Assembly (NCBI GenBank): GCA_002840435.1
Contig: PHAT01000008.1
Location: forward strand, 1 to 64,000
DNA length: 64,000 nucleotides
Reading direction: 5' to 3'
Source of the DNA: Deltaproteobacteria bacterium HGW-Deltaproteobacteria-6
GTDB taxonomy: Bacteria > Desulfobacterota > Syntrophia > Syntrophales > Smithellaceae
How positions within the stretch are numbered: position 1 is the stretch's first letter; every line of letters starts with the position of its first letter. Below the pieces are notes generated by a model. The model was given only the letters and a program-made list of their open reading frames with translations, made no database searches and was not told the origin of the DNA. Shown one piece after another: positions 9,050 through 18,971 of the stretch. Position numbers and translations under genes: made by a program.

Positions 9050-11131
9050 CTATTGAATCATTCCCTTGTCTTTGTCGGTATAGACCCTGGCGTTTCTTCC
9101 GATGAAATCGAAAAGATTGCTGAAGTGCCCGATGTCCTGGGCCACATCCCGCGTCCAGGGAGCAACCGACGTTTTATACGATGTTTTGGAATCCTTGCCC
9201 AGGAAGGCCCGGAGAGGGATGCTGAGTGCGATTCCTTTATCATGATAACCCATATTAACCGGATCATTGAAAACAGACGTGTCCGTAATACTGTACCAGG
9301 CTGAAAGGATGATCCCGTTGAAATTCTTGGAAACCGTTATGACGGTTCCCCGATCACCCGCCAGAAACTGACCGTTTTTCAGATCGACGTTAATTTCCGC
9401 TTCAGGGATGTTCAGCCGGATATTGAAAAACCCCGTGGCATAATGATCTTTCCAATCGTCTTTTTTTAATCCGGAAATATTGTTCGGCTCCCGCTTTTTT
9501 ACGACGCTTCCGGAAAGCCCGATGAAGAATCTCCCGTCAAATAAGGGTTTTGCCACTTCCCAGTCGACGCCCGCATATTGCTCTTCCAGATAGCCGAACG
9601 AAGCTCTGCCGTAAATATCACGCGGGAATTTATGAATCTGGTTGAACAGCAATGAGCCCATTTCCAGTGTCTGCTGCTGATAGAGAACAATATCCGTTCT
9701 CACCGGCGTTGATGTCGGTGTATTGGACGACGAGATGGTGTTGACAGGATACCATAACAATCCTGCCACCAGAGTCCCCCCCTTCCAGGGTGTAAACAAA
9801 ACCTCGCCGGACAAGCCCAGCCGATAACTGAAGAAACCCGAAGGGTCATTGACAAACAATTTGAAATCAGGCTTCAACATATAATCAATATACCGCTGGT
9901 GCAGCTTTTCAACACCAAGACTTTTTAAATCTTCGGTTTTGATCTCCGACAGATAAAGAAATTCATGGGTGTTCATATTTTCACTGTAATAGGCCCGCAC
10001 GTCGGCAACATCCGCTTCAAACGCCAGAACCGGGATCCTGTTGTCGGTCAGAACGAGGCGAATTCTTCGGAAGTCAGCCGCGGGGGTTTTCGAAATGATC
10101 TGATTGACGGCCGCCAGTGCCACTCCGACGGCCTTCATGTTGTAATAATACTTGTTGTTGCCGGCTTCAATCCGCAATTCGTCGTCATGCTTCTGAATCG
10201 CAATATTGCTGAATCCGGATTCATAAAGTGCATTGGCGATGCGATACTCCAATGGACTCTTTACGATTTCTGTTCGCTCACGGTATGGATGATCGTAGAT
10301 GGGAATAAAAGGATGGCTGAAATCAACCGACATGGAAACATTGATTGCAAACTGTTCACCGCGCTGCCAGCTTAGATCGGCTTCCAGCCAACTCCATGGT
10401 TTCAGCCGGATGCCGAAATTGAAAGGGGAAGGCACACCTGCCGGGAAATATTTCTTCTGGGCGGGATCCGTCGTCTGCCGCTCATAGCGTATCGGACTGT
10501 ATTCCGCCATAAGCATCAACCAGTCCGTGGCGGCAAACTGAATCCCTGCAAAAAATTGTCCGTCTTTCCGCCATGAAGAATTGTCCGTCAGCATCTCCAT
10601 TTTAAAACTTTCTCCCGATGAGGGCAGCGGTTCTTTCCCATAGCGTCCATTGCCGAAACCAACGGAAACATCAAACGGATAAAACTGCTTACTTGCCGCG
10701 ATATACTGTGAAGGATAAACCCTGGTTCCAAACGGGTCCATAATGCCCAGAGCGAGTGCCGGCCACCATTTACCTTCGGGAAGAAACTGCCATTTCATGC
10801 CCAGACTCTTATCCTTGTAATTTCCATATGCCGGCGTTAGAGACGGTAAATCCATAACTTCTGTAATTTTTCCGTCAAACTCCAACCCTTGAACAGGACT
10901 GATAGCGCCGTAATAGTAATTATAGGGTTTGACTGTTGTAAAACCGGCTCTGAACCTGGCTTCCGGCATGACCCGTGCCGACGGAGTCTCCATAAGTCCC
11001 GTTCCTCCCCAGTTAGAAGGTCCGGTAAATGGATCGTCACCGGCATAAACAAGACTTACCTGTGTCATCGTCATAAAAAGAAAGAACAGACAGACAGCAG
11101 GAGCGATTCTGCGCTTATCTATGGATGTCAG
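9050..11131 (-). CDS. yjbH: YjbH-family exopolysaccharide outer-membrane protein
   Basis: The N-terminal motif GPSNWGGTGLMETPSARV and the length (693 residues from the chosen start) identify the YjbH family, predicted outer-membrane beta-barrel lipidless proteins needed for some EPS systems. Many aromatic, alternating segments and a closing strand-rich C-terminus fit a barrel. The first ATG (11074) leaves only an 11-residue stub before the mature protein. Reading in frame upstream to CTG at 11131 restores a complete signal peptide (basic DKRR, then a hydrophobic core ending VYA), with AAAGGGG upstream. No ATG, GTG or TTG lies in that extension. I therefore propose the CTG start; ATG 11074 remains the conservative choice. 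It lies between Wzz and an unknown exported protein. Confidence 0.85.
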   Translation of the reverse strand: MTSIDKRRIAPAVCLFFLFMTMTQVSLVYAGDDPFTGPSNWGGTGLMETPSARVMPEARFRAGFTTVKPYNYYYGAISPVQGLEFDGKITEVMDLPSLTPAYGNYKDKSLGMKWQFLPEGKWWPALALGIMDPFGTRVYPSQYIAASKQFYPFDVSVGFGNGRYGKEPLPSSGESFKMEMLTDNSSWRKDGQFFAGIQFAATDWLMLMAEYSPIRYERQTTDPAQKKYFPAGVPSPFNFGIRLKPWSWLEADLSWQRGEQFAINVSMSVDFSHPFIPIYDHPYRERTEIVKSPLEYRIANALYESGFSNIAIQKHDDELRIEAGNNKYYYNMKAVGVALAAVNQIISKTPAADFRRIRLVLTDNRIPVLAFEADVADVRAYYSENMNTHEFLYLSEIKTEDLKSLGVEKLHQRYIDYMLKPDFKLFVNDPSGFFSYRLGLSGEVLFTPWKGGTLVAGLLWYPVNTISSSNTPTSTPVRTDIVLYQQQTLEMGSLLFNQIHKFPRDIYGRASFGYLEEQYAGVDWEVAKPLFDGRFFIGLSGSVVKKREPNNISGLKKDDWKDHYATGFFNIRLNIPEAEINVDLKNGQFLAGDRGTVITVSKNFNGIILSAWYSITDTSVFNDPVNMGYHDKGIALSIPLRAFLGKDSKTSYKTSVAPWTRDVAQDIGHFSNLFDFIGRNARVYTDKDKGMIQ

Positions 11132-11187
11132 AAGCCGTTCCCCTTTTTGTTTTTAAAACAAGTAGAAAGCAAAGAGTGTTTCGGCCC

Positions 11188-11709
11188 TTACTTACGTCTG
11201 TTGACCGACCGGTGCGCCTGGATGAACCGCTCCAGCAGCACATCCGCGTCTTTCTTGATAAGATGCAGATTACCGATATTGGTCATTCCTGTAATATTGA
11301 CGGACCAGGTGTTCGCCAGCGTTTTAACTTTCGGATTGACCTCGAGCGATACGATTTGCCGAAACTCACACTTGATATCATAGGCATACCAGTATTTTTC
11401 CGTTTCATGCGTATTGATGTTGACATAAAGGACAGGCCTTCCCGCCAATTTTAGCCATTCATCGCGTGAAAGTGTTCTGATCCCCGCCGCAAAGAGTTTT
11501 TTTTCGATATTTTTCTTTATCTGTTCCGTGCTCAGTCCCGCTTTTTGAGCATATTTCTGGATATTAGGTTGAATATTCTCTACCAGAACATAAACGCCTT
11601 TTAACCCAGTCAATGTGGATCTGCTGATTTCCGAATCGTCAGCCGGAGCATAAGTTGACCAGAATAAGGCTGACAGCAATATAGCGATGACAGTTTTATA
11701 CGGAGACAT
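11188..11709 (-). CDS. Exported protein of unknown function in EPS locus
   Basis: The start at 11709 is chosen because it gives a proper signal peptide (MSPYKTVIAILLSALFW, cleavage near PADD) and follows AAAGGTG. An in-frame ATG at 11817 would add a hydrophilic tail in front of the signal. The mature protein of about 150 residues has a helical stretch (residues 40-75) followed by strands with GMTNIGNLHL near the end. It occupies the place of YjbF/YjbG in yjb operons but lacks a lipobox and I see no homology to those proteins. A periplasmic helper of the export complex is inferred from its neighbours. Confidence 0.75.
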   Translation of the reverse strand: MSPYKTVIAILLSALFWSTYAPADDSEISRSTLTGLKGVYVLVENIQPNIQKYAQKAGLSTEQIKKNIEKKLFAAGIRTLSRDEWLKLAGRPVLYVNINTHETEKYWYAYDIKCEFRQIVSLEVNPKVKTLANTWSVNITGMTNIGNLHLIKKDADVLLERFIQAHRSVNRRK

Positions 11710-11835
11710 TTTTTCACCTTTCATCATTTGCTTTTTATACTCAATCCTTTTCGCAGGTTGATTTTTGCCACCATTTAGTCCGGCATATATCCCGTTTAAC
11801 ACCCACCCATCCGGCATCCCGCTCCGGAAGAAAGT

Positions 11836-13203
11836 TCATCTTGCACCTTTGCCGAATAACACGGTTCTTACTGTCCTTGCAATGATAATCAAATCCAGGG
11901 GCAATATGACGTTCTTGATATAATAGAGATCATATTCCAGCTTGGCCAGCGCGTCTTTGACCGTAGCGCCGTAAGGATAATTGACCTGAGCCCATCCGGT
12001 AATGCCCGGCCTGATGGAATGGCGTAAACTGTAAAAAGGAATTTCTTTCTTCAGGCTTTCCACAAACTCCGGTCTTTCGGGCCGGGGGCCGACGAAACTC
12101 ATGTCGCCTTTTAACACATTCCAAAGCTGAGGAAGTTCATCAATGCGCAACAACCGAATAATCTTCCCTACCCGAGTGACACGAGGGTCATTTTCCTGTG
12201 CCCACACGGCGCCGTTTGCTTCCGCATTAATCTTCATGGAGCGAAATTTGATTACCTTGAATATTTTTTCATCCCAACCGACGCGGTTCTGGTAATAAAA
12301 GACAGGTCCATCGGATTCCAATTTCACTAACAGTACCGTCAAGAGCATAACAGGGAAGGCGATAACCAGGAGGATAATCGCCATCGCTTTATCAAATAAT
12401 TTTTTTAGTTTCGTATTATAGATATTTCGTTCGACGCCGGAAATATCGGCAAACCCCAGCCACATATTAGTCGTATGCAGGACAGGAATAACTTCAAAAT
12501 ATTCCTCATAAAAAGTGGGCATTTCATATACATTTACGCCGCTGAATTTCACTTCGACCAGTTTTTGAAAAAATTCAATTGATCTTTTCTTCGTCGCGGC
12601 AACTATGACTAAATCAATTTTATGTCTTATGACTAGCTCTTTCAAATCACACGTATTGCCGAGGACGGCGTAATCCCCTATTTGCAAATCACGCTTCTCA
12701 GGATCATCATCCACAAAACCTGCCATCTTAAAATCAGACCGCGATTGCAGCACATGACATAGCGATTTTCCGGATTTGCCGGCGCCCAGAATTAATACCT
12801 TCAGGGGTTTTCTCGTATCCAGAAAATACATAAAAGCAAAGCGCCAAGTGAGCAGGAAAAGAAAAGCGAAGGAACCGCTGATCGCAAGAATACCACTGCC
12901 GTATGGCCGGATATGAAGAATGTAAAAAAGAGAAACATTGATCATATTAATCGTGATGACAGCTAAAGCAAACCGTAAGGTGAAACTGCTTTTGCCCGTT
13001 CTCTTTTCCAGGTTATAAAAGTCAAATATATAAAGAATGAGAATATACAATACAATGGTAATAATATCGGAAATATCGATGATTGCCGCTGGGTCAAGCA
13101 GTATTCCAAAACGCAGGATGGGCCCCAGATAAACTGAGGCCGCGATCAGGACGATATCGCCTGCCAGCAAAATAAGTCGATTTTGTGAAGCAGTTTTTAT
13201 CAT
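11836..13203 (-). CDS. Undecaprenyl-phosphate sugar phosphotransferase (EPS priming enzyme)
   Basis: This 455-residue protein starts EPS repeat-unit synthesis by transferring a sugar-1-phosphate to undecaprenyl phosphate. Four to five membrane segments occupy residues 1-130. A Rossmann-like CoA-binding domain follows (VLILGAGKSGKS near 136). The catalytic bacterial sugar transferase domain spans about 265-450, with a re-entrant hydrophobic helix, KFRSM, RIDELPQLWNVL and FVGPRPERPEF. This full-length arrangement is that of the WcaJ/PssY group. The sugar is not predictable from sequence. The next gene downstream is the unknown exported protein. Confidence 0.95.
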   Translation of the reverse strand: MIKTASQNRLILLAGDIVLIAASVYLGPILRFGILLDPAAIIDISDIITIVLYILILYIFDFYNLEKRTGKSSFTLRFALAVITINMINVSLFYILHIRPYGSGILAISGSFAFLFLLTWRFAFMYFLDTRKPLKVLILGAGKSGKSLCHVLQSRSDFKMAGFVDDDPEKRDLQIGDYAVLGNTCDLKELVIRHKIDLVIVAATKKRSIEFFQKLVEVKFSGVNVYEMPTFYEEYFEVIPVLHTTNMWLGFADISGVERNIYNTKLKKLFDKAMAIILLVIAFPVMLLTVLLVKLESDGPVFYYQNRVGWDEKIFKVIKFRSMKINAEANGAVWAQENDPRVTRVGKIIRLLRIDELPQLWNVLKGDMSFVGPRPERPEFVESLKKEIPFYSLRHSIRPGITGWAQVNYPYGATVKDALAKLEYDLYYIKNVILPLDLIIIARTVRTVLFGKGAR

Positions 13204-13293
13204 TTAAGAATCAGAAATCCGGTTAGGGACGATGATATTTTGATTACGCATGAAAGGGTTCATGAAACAGTTTCGTCAAACATATCAGAATAC

Positions 13294-14286
13294 TCAGAGC
13301 TTCATGACGAGCGCTTCACCATTGGTATTTTGATGTTCCAATTCTTCCTCAACAAGGCGGCGAACCAGTTCATCAAAAGTCAGATCATACATCCAGCCAA
13401 GTTTTGTCTTGGCCTTGGCTGGATTTCCATAAATCGCAGCGATATCGGATGGGCGGAAAAGTTCTTGATCGATTATCGTGTGCTCCTCCCAGTTCAAGCC
13501 GAAATATCCGAATGACGCCGCAGCAAATTCTCTGAGACTATGGACCTCGTTGGTTGCGATAACGTATTCGTCGGGTCTATCCTGTTGCAGCATCAGCCAC
13601 ATGGACTTGACATATTCCGGCGCATAACCCCAGTCCCGCTTGACATCAACATTGCCCAGGGATAGTTTCTCCCTGGCCCCTTGTGCAATCCGCACCGCCG
13701 TTGAAACAATTTTCTTTGTTACAAAATTCGATGGTCTGAGAAAAGACTCGTGATTGAACAGAATACCGCAGCAGCAAAACAAACCATAGGCCTCGCGGTA
13801 ATTTATGGCCAGCCAATGACTTGCCGCCTTGGAGATTGCGTATGGGCTGACAGGATACAACACGCAGTCTTCAACGACCGGCAGGGTTTTAACACGTCCG
13901 AACATCTCACTGGAAGATGCCTGGTAGAATCGTGCGGACAGTTTTAAAGTCCTCATCGCTTCCAGCAGATGTTGGGTACTCTGGATATTGAATGTAACGG
14001 TGTCCAGCGGATCTTGAAAAGAGCGGGAAACGGAACTCTGTGCCGCCAGATGATAGATCTCATCGGGGTCAAGCCAGTCAAGCAATTCACTTACTTTGGG
14101 CAAATTCAACAGATTACCCGGCAGGAGATTAACCTGGTCTTCGATTCCGAGCGTCTTCAGATTCTCCAGATGAGATCGATCAAAGTCCGTTACCAGACCG
14201 TAGATCTGATATCCTTTGTCAAGCAGGAACCTGGATAGATAAGTTCCATCTTGCCCTGTAATACCCGTGATGAGTGCCTTTTTCAT
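13294..14286 (-). CDS. gmd: GDP-mannose 4,6-dehydratase
   Basis: The 330-residue extended short-chain dehydrogenase makes GDP-4-keto-6-deoxymannose, the precursor of GDP-rhamnose, GDP-fucose or perosamine. The NADP-binding motif TGITGQDGTYL is at residues 7-17. The catalytic set is visible as SSSEMFG near 125 and YAISK near 149. GILFNHES and RDWGYAPEYV are typical of the family. No reductase or epimerase for the next step was seen in the window, so that activity must be encoded elsewhere or the protein also acts as a reductase. The polymer probably contains a 6-deoxyhexose. Confidence 0.9.
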   Translation of the reverse strand: MKKALITGITGQDGTYLSRFLLDKGYQIYGLVTDFDRSHLENLKTLGIEDQVNLLPGNLLNLPKVSELLDWLDPDEIYHLAAQSSVSRSFQDPLDTVTFNIQSTQHLLEAMRTLKLSARFYQASSSEMFGRVKTLPVVEDCVLYPVSPYAISKAASHWLAINYREAYGLFCCCGILFNHESFLRPSNFVTKKIVSTAVRIAQGAREKLSLGNVDVKRDWGYAPEYVKSMWLMLQQDRPDEYVIATNEVHSLREFAAASFGYFGLNWEEHTIIDQELFRPSDIAAIYGNPAKAKTKLGWMYDLTFDELVRRLVEEELEHQNTNGEALVMKL

Positions 14287-14398
14287 GGGTTATTCCTTTA
14301 TGCGGCAATGATGTTTCGGAAGGGATACGTTTTTTATGTGTGTTTTGCGGAAAAGCGGCAGATCTTGCGGAATGTCTGATCTGAGATTGCAGTGCATC

Positions 14399-15565
14399 CT
14401 AAGTAATTATTGAATAGATTTCATTTACGCTAGCAATATTGCGCTCCCAGCTATATTTCTCCACTACCAACTGCCTGGCATTGCGTCCCACCTCTTCGGC
14501 AACCGGATAGTTCTTAAGCAGGGTTATACATGCTTCGGCAAATTGTTCAGGAGAGTCCGCTACCACAATACTCTCCCCATTTACGGCAGCGATAGTCCCC
14601 AACCCGAGGGTCGTCGCAACAACCGGTAAACCACAGGCCATTGTTTCCAGAATCTTAAATTGCATTCCGGAACCAGCCTGCATCGGGGCAATCGCAATCT
14701 GCGCTTCACTTAACGCACCTGCTATGGAATCAACGTATCCGGTAACGATCACCGAATTTCCATTATTTAATGCTTTCAGCCTGGGTCCGGGGTTGTTTCC
14801 GACAATCAGCAGGCGCACATCAGGCACTGACTTTCTGATCTTGTCCAGGCATTGTTCATGGAACCAGAGAATGGCATTCTCATTGGGAAAGTAACCCATA
14901 TTGCCAGAGAAAACGATTGCCCTGTTTTGCGGCAGGCTTCCATAAGGCCTGAATTCTTCTGTATCGACACCCAGCGGAATGCTGACAACATTATTCGAAT
15001 GAATACATTCTTTGTCTTTATCGGAAACGACGATGGAGAAACCATATTTGCTTGCGATCTCATTTTCACACCGCCTGAGCCTTTTTAATTCCATATTGAA
15101 AATCCATTTCAATGGATATCTTTCCTGAGCGACCCTTCTTTCAAAATTCAGCTGCATGGAATCAATCAGGTCCAGTATCTTCGGCACATTGATGTTTTCC
15201 GTATATTGGGCCATTCTCAGCATATAAGTATGGACAACATCGAAGCCTCCGCCTGTATCTAACAGGCGCCGAACTTCCTTTTCAAATCGTTCAGAGTGAA
15301 AATACGATACCTGAAAAGGAGCAGATGAAAATATTCCTCCGAACATATTAATGACCGATCTATGTCGGGAAAGCTTCACCGGTATGATTTCCGCGCAAAA
15401 TGGTTTCAGCTTATTCGCATATACCAGTTCTTTATCCGACTGATAGAATGTAAGCAGGGTTATCCGATGATCCCGGCTGATGAGCCTTAGCCGGTGATAG
15501 GCAACAGCCTGATCACCTTTCAACGGGGGATAGGGGAAACGGGGCGTAATGAAAAGGATGTTCAT
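14399..15565 (-). CDS. Glycosyltransferase family 4
   Basis: The 388-residue GT-B fold enzyme begins with ITPRFPYPPLKGDQ, similar to EPS-associated glycosyltransferases. The nucleotide-sugar binding half carries VFSGNMGYFPNENA near 223 and the retaining GT4 region near 310 (QAGSGMQFKILETMACGLPVV), with the second catalytic glutamate in ILETMA. It adds one sugar to the lipid-linked repeat unit on the cytoplasmic side. Its ATG directly follows the stop of the preceding gene, consistent with one operon. Confidence 0.9.
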   Translation of the reverse strand: MNILFITPRFPYPPLKGDQAVAYHRLRLISRDHRITLLTFYQSDKELVYANKLKPFCAEIIPVKLSRHRSVINMFGGIFSSAPFQVSYFHSERFEKEVRRLLDTGGGFDVVHTYMLRMAQYTENINVPKILDLIDSMQLNFERRVAQERYPLKWIFNMELKRLRRCENEIASKYGFSIVVSDKDKECIHSNNVVSIPLGVDTEEFRPYGSLPQNRAIVFSGNMGYFPNENAILWFHEQCLDKIRKSVPDVRLLIVGNNPGPRLKALNNGNSVIVTGYVDSIAGALSEAQIAIAPMQAGSGMQFKILETMACGLPVVATTLGLGTIAAVNGESIVVADSPEQFAEACITLLKNYPVAEEVGRNARQLVVEKYSWERNIASVNEIYSIIT

Positions 15566-16714
15566 TTAATGAACCCGATAAACTTCTTCATAGGTTTTAA
15601 GGGTCTCTTCGGCCATCTTTCGCCAGGAAAACTTATGCGCCTGTCTGACGCCGCGGTCTGCCAGTTCCTCACGCAGCGCTTTATCACCCAGCAGCTTGAC
15701 TAACGTGCATCTCAAGGCCTGGCCATCCGTTGGATCTATCAGTAAAGCGGCATCGCCGACTACTTCAGGTATTGATGTTGTGTTGGATGTAATAACAGGC
15801 ACGCCGCAGGCCATGGCTTCCAGGGGAGGAATCCCAAAACCCTCATAGAGAGAAGGATACAGAAAGACCTTTGCGGCGTTGTACAAAAGAACCAATTCTT
15901 CCATTGAAACAAAATCCAGAAAGGCAATATCATCTGAATAATTAGAGTCCCGGGCGATCCTGAACAAACGGGTTTGTCTCCAGTCAGGCACCCCGGCAAT
16001 CAGAAGTTTTTCTTTAATGCTAAGCTCCTTCTTCAGATTAATAAATTCTCTTATCACCAGCTCGGTGTTCTTGCGTGGATCAACCGCCCCTAATGTCATG
16101 ATGTAATCACCCGTCATCTTAAATCGATTTTTTATCTTTTGAGCGGCTTCAGCCTTGCTCACGGTCCGGAAACAGGCGTCGGCCGCTTCGTATGTTATTC
16201 TTATATCTTCATTTCGCAATCCGGTGATGTGCTTCCGGATATCATTTTTAGAATACTTTGAAACCGTTATCGCCATGGCCAGACGTTTGGCAGACCTTGT
16301 AACTATCGCTTTTCTGTAAACTCTGCCTGCCCTTTGATACAGGGACGGAGACTCCGCCATCTCAGTGCTGTCTTTCAAATACATGACATCGTGAATCGTT
16401 GAAATTAATTTAGTGCGTTTATTTAACAGGACCGGCGCTGTATTTCCGCTGCAATGTAAAATATCAACGCAATCTTTCTTTACCTGCATGGGTAATATGA
16501 TTTGCTCCCACATCGGGTAATTGGAGGGTAACAGTTTACTTACACGGAAATTCGCTTGCATGGGCAGCACCCTATCGCTGTCGTCACGGTCAGTGTAAAG
16601 GATGTATTGGTTGGCGGAGTCTATCTCGGCGAGGTTCCTGATGAGGTTAAGAGTATAATTACCGATACCCCTCCTTTTCATGACGGCAAACCTGGAATCG
16701 ATGCCTATTCTCAT
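15566..16714 (-). CDS. Glycosyltransferase family 4 (mannosyltransferase-like)
   Basis: The 382-residue GT-B protein starts with MRIGIDSRFAVMKRRGIGNY, a glycine-rich acceptor-side loop. The C-terminal half shows GAVDPRKNTELVI near 210 and the EX7E-type region SLYEGFGIPPLEAMACGVPV near 295, followed by SNTTSIPEVVGDAA. These features are typical of alpha-mannosyl and rhamnosyl transferases. The start overlaps the preceding stop by four bases (ATGA), indicating translational coupling. Confidence 0.92.
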   Translation of the reverse strand: MRIGIDSRFAVMKRRGIGNYTLNLIRNLAEIDSANQYILYTDRDDSDRVLPMQANFRVSKLLPSNYPMWEQIILPMQVKKDCVDILHCSGNTAPVLLNKRTKLISTIHDVMYLKDSTEMAESPSLYQRAGRVYRKAIVTRSAKRLAMAITVSKYSKNDIRKHITGLRNEDIRITYEAADACFRTVSKAEAAQKIKNRFKMTGDYIMTLGAVDPRKNTELVIREFINLKKELSIKEKLLIAGVPDWRQTRLFRIARDSNYSDDIAFLDFVSMEELVLLYNAAKVFLYPSLYEGFGIPPLEAMACGVPVITSNTTSIPEVVGDAALLIDPTDGQALRCTLVKLLGDKALREELADRGVRQAHKFSWRKMAEETLKTYEEVYRVH

Positions 16715-17541
16715 CCCATGCGTCCTTTTCTGTTCAGATTCAGCAATGGTTTCAGAAGCGGATGTGCTTTAAGATACATCGAGAATAGAAAAACTCTTGT
16801 CAAGAAGATGATATCCAAAAAAACATTGTTAGGGCACTTATACTCATGAAGCATCTTCCGCAACCTGTACAAGTGCTGAAGCAACTCCGTAATATTTGAT
16901 GACCTGCCTCCCTCAAGAAAATACGTCGCATCAAAGGGCAGCACGGTATACTTTTCGTTACCCTTAAAAGCGATCCGCAACCAGAACTCATAATCCATGG
17001 CCTGAGCATAGTCTGTGCGAAACAGACCGTGTTTCTCAAAAATATCTTTAACAAGGAATGTTGATTGGTGCGGGATAGAATTCTTTTTCAGAAGATTACA
17101 TAATGCAGGGTCAGGCAAATAATGATGTTTTTGATTTCCTAGTGCGTCAACTACCCTTGCCCCTGCAACGGCCCACCGCCATTTTTTTTTCAAAAAGGAA
17201 TTAACAACTTTATCTATAGTACAATCATCGACATACCTGTCACCGGCATGAAGATGTGAAACTAATCCTCCTTTAGACAATAAAACACCTTTGTTCATTG
17301 CGTCGGATATGCCGCAATCATAGTCAGAAATAATGAGCGTCCGTTTATCACCGCCATGAATGGTCGCGAGGTTTTTTGCGATTGATACAGTTCTGTCATC
17401 TGATTTTCCATCGATGATAATATATTCTATGAATGGATAGGTTTGATTGAAAACACTCATCATTGTTTTCTCAATCATCTTCTCCGCATTCTTGCAGATA
17501 GTAATAATCGATACAAGTGGATAACCGGCGGTTGCAACCAT
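16711..17541 (-). CDS. Glycosyltransferase family 2
   Basis: The 276-residue GT-A enzyme has SIITICKNAEKMIEKT at its start, EYIIIDGKSDDRTV near 37 and a DYDCGISDAMN segment near 75-85 that corresponds to the metal-binding acidic motif. DYEFWLRIAFKG near 180 is the usual acceptor-side motif of this group. A C-terminal hydrophobic stretch (residues 240-258) may anchor it to the membrane. It is an inverting transferase of the EPS assembly line; donor and acceptor are unknown. Confidence 0.92.
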   Translation of the reverse strand: MVATAGYPLVSIITICKNAEKMIEKTMMSVFNQTYPFIEYIIIDGKSDDRTVSIAKNLATIHGGDKRTLIISDYDCGISDAMNKGVLLSKGGLVSHLHAGDRYVDDCTIDKVVNSFLKKKWRWAVAGARVVDALGNQKHHYLPDPALCNLLKKNSIPHQSTFLVKDIFEKHGLFRTDYAQAMDYEFWLRIAFKGNEKYTVLPFDATYFLEGGRSSNITELLQHLYRLRKMLHEYKCPNNVFLDIIFLTRVFLFSMYLKAHPLLKPLLNLNRKGRMG

Positions 17542-17548
17542 GGAATAA

Positions 17549-18844
17549 TTACCTTGGATCTTCTGAACCTACAGGATGACAGATGGTCATGATCACTCTC
17601 ATTGGTTCCGTAACAACGATGTAGCAAGCAATCAGCAGAAAGCAGACTATCATGATTTTTATCGCCAAAAGCGAGTCGATGGGAATAATATACAGCGGCG
17701 GAAGCAACAATGCAGTCAGTGCAATATTCTTGCCGACGGCTTTTGACGGTTTGAGCAGTCTGCGCCTTACAAGTCCCAGCAATGTCCCCAGGAACAGAGC
17801 ATAGAATACGGACATTATTTTTCCAAACACGATATACCCTTCAATGATAAATGTGGGGTTGACGCCATGTCCTGACAGCATTCCAGTGTAATCCTCATGC
17901 AGGGATGGCCCTATCGAAGCTGAAAACGCCGGATAACCTATGACAGATGACAGCGTGTGAAAAAAATACAAAAAGGGATTGAATTGATAGTTGACGGCAA
18001 AATCATAGATTTCACCGCTCGCATACATTGAATATGGATGCATAAATTGATACCAGACAAAGTTCAAAGCACTGTTCATACTTTCAAAATCAACTGCTCC
18101 CAATGTAGAGACATAGATAAAATAGGCCCAACCAAGGCCGATTAAAATTCCGATGCTCATCAATGCGGGCCGGGTAAATACTCTGGTTTTTGTGTTGAAA
18201 AAATAAATTCTTAAATATTCGCCCAGGGCAATCGAGAATATTACAATCAGGAGTGTTCCCTTTTTGGGGGCTGCAATGGATAAAACAATAGAAATGATCA
18301 ACGCAACCCATCCCCAGTTTTTCTCTTTATTTGATTTCAAGAGCGGCGTACAGCAGGCGAGGAGCACGATATCGAATGATCCAATACCTAACAGAAGAGA
18401 AGATGCGACTTTATTATTGAGATCAAATTCTATATATGAATCACTTCCTGTTTCGCCAATAATCAGCGGCAGTTGGTTGAATACGGACAACATAATAAGC
18501 AGTTTGCAGGCCAACACGGCTAAGCCAATGCCAAGAAGATAGTGCGCCTGAGCAGACCCATCTGATTCACTAATTTTCTGAGGTTTTATTTTGGGAGAAC
18601 AGACCCAAAGCGAAATTGTAAATACAAATAAACATAACGTCATATGGAGGACGCCAGGTGCCGTCAAATCAGGCCTGAACAGATACTGGCCTGATACCGT
18701 TATGGCAGTGGCTATCCTTATTGCAAGAAAGAGAAAAAGTGGATCAAGCCAGCCCCAGACTCTTTTCCTGAAAAACAGATATAAAAGTAAAACTGCAATG
18801 CTTACTATTTGCCAATCTTCCATATTACTATTTCTCTTTTTCAC
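17549..18844 (-). CDS. Wzy-like EPS polymerase, multi-pass membrane protein
   Basis: The 431-residue protein has about eleven or twelve hydrophobic segments and a large periplasmic loop around residues 240-320 (FMHPYSMYASGEIYD, then SIGPSLHEDYTGM). This is the layout of O-antigen/EPS polymerases, which vary greatly in sequence. The assignment rests on topology and on its place between glycosyltransferases and the flippase. An in-frame ATG seven codons later (18823) is an alternative start. It would join flipped repeat units into the chain in the periplasm. Confidence 0.8.
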   Translation of the reverse strand: MKKRNSNMEDWQIVSIAVLLLYLFFRKRVWGWLDPLFLFLAIRIATAITVSGQYLFRPDLTAPGVLHMTLCLFVFTISLWVCSPKIKPQKISESDGSAQAHYLLGIGLAVLACKLLIMLSVFNQLPLIIGETGSDSYIEFDLNNKVASSLLLGIGSFDIVLLACCTPLLKSNKEKNWGWVALIISIVLSIAAPKKGTLLIVIFSIALGEYLRIYFFNTKTRVFTRPALMSIGILIGLGWAYFIYVSTLGAVDFESMNSALNFVWYQFMHPYSMYASGEIYDFAVNYQFNPFLYFFHTLSSVIGYPAFSASIGPSLHEDYTGMLSGHGVNPTFIIEGYIVFGKIMSVFYALFLGTLLGLVRRRLLKPSKAVGKNIALTALLLPPLYIIPIDSLLAIKIMIVCFLLIACYIVVTEPMRVIMTICHPVGSEDPR

Positions 18845-18971
18845 GTGTCATTATTCAAATAATCCAACATGAGCGTATTCGGCCATTATCCCCCGACAGG
18901 CCTGCTTCGTCTTTAATAAGCATGAAATGGTAATTGCATCGGCGGTATTGCCCAATCACTGCGATATGTTT

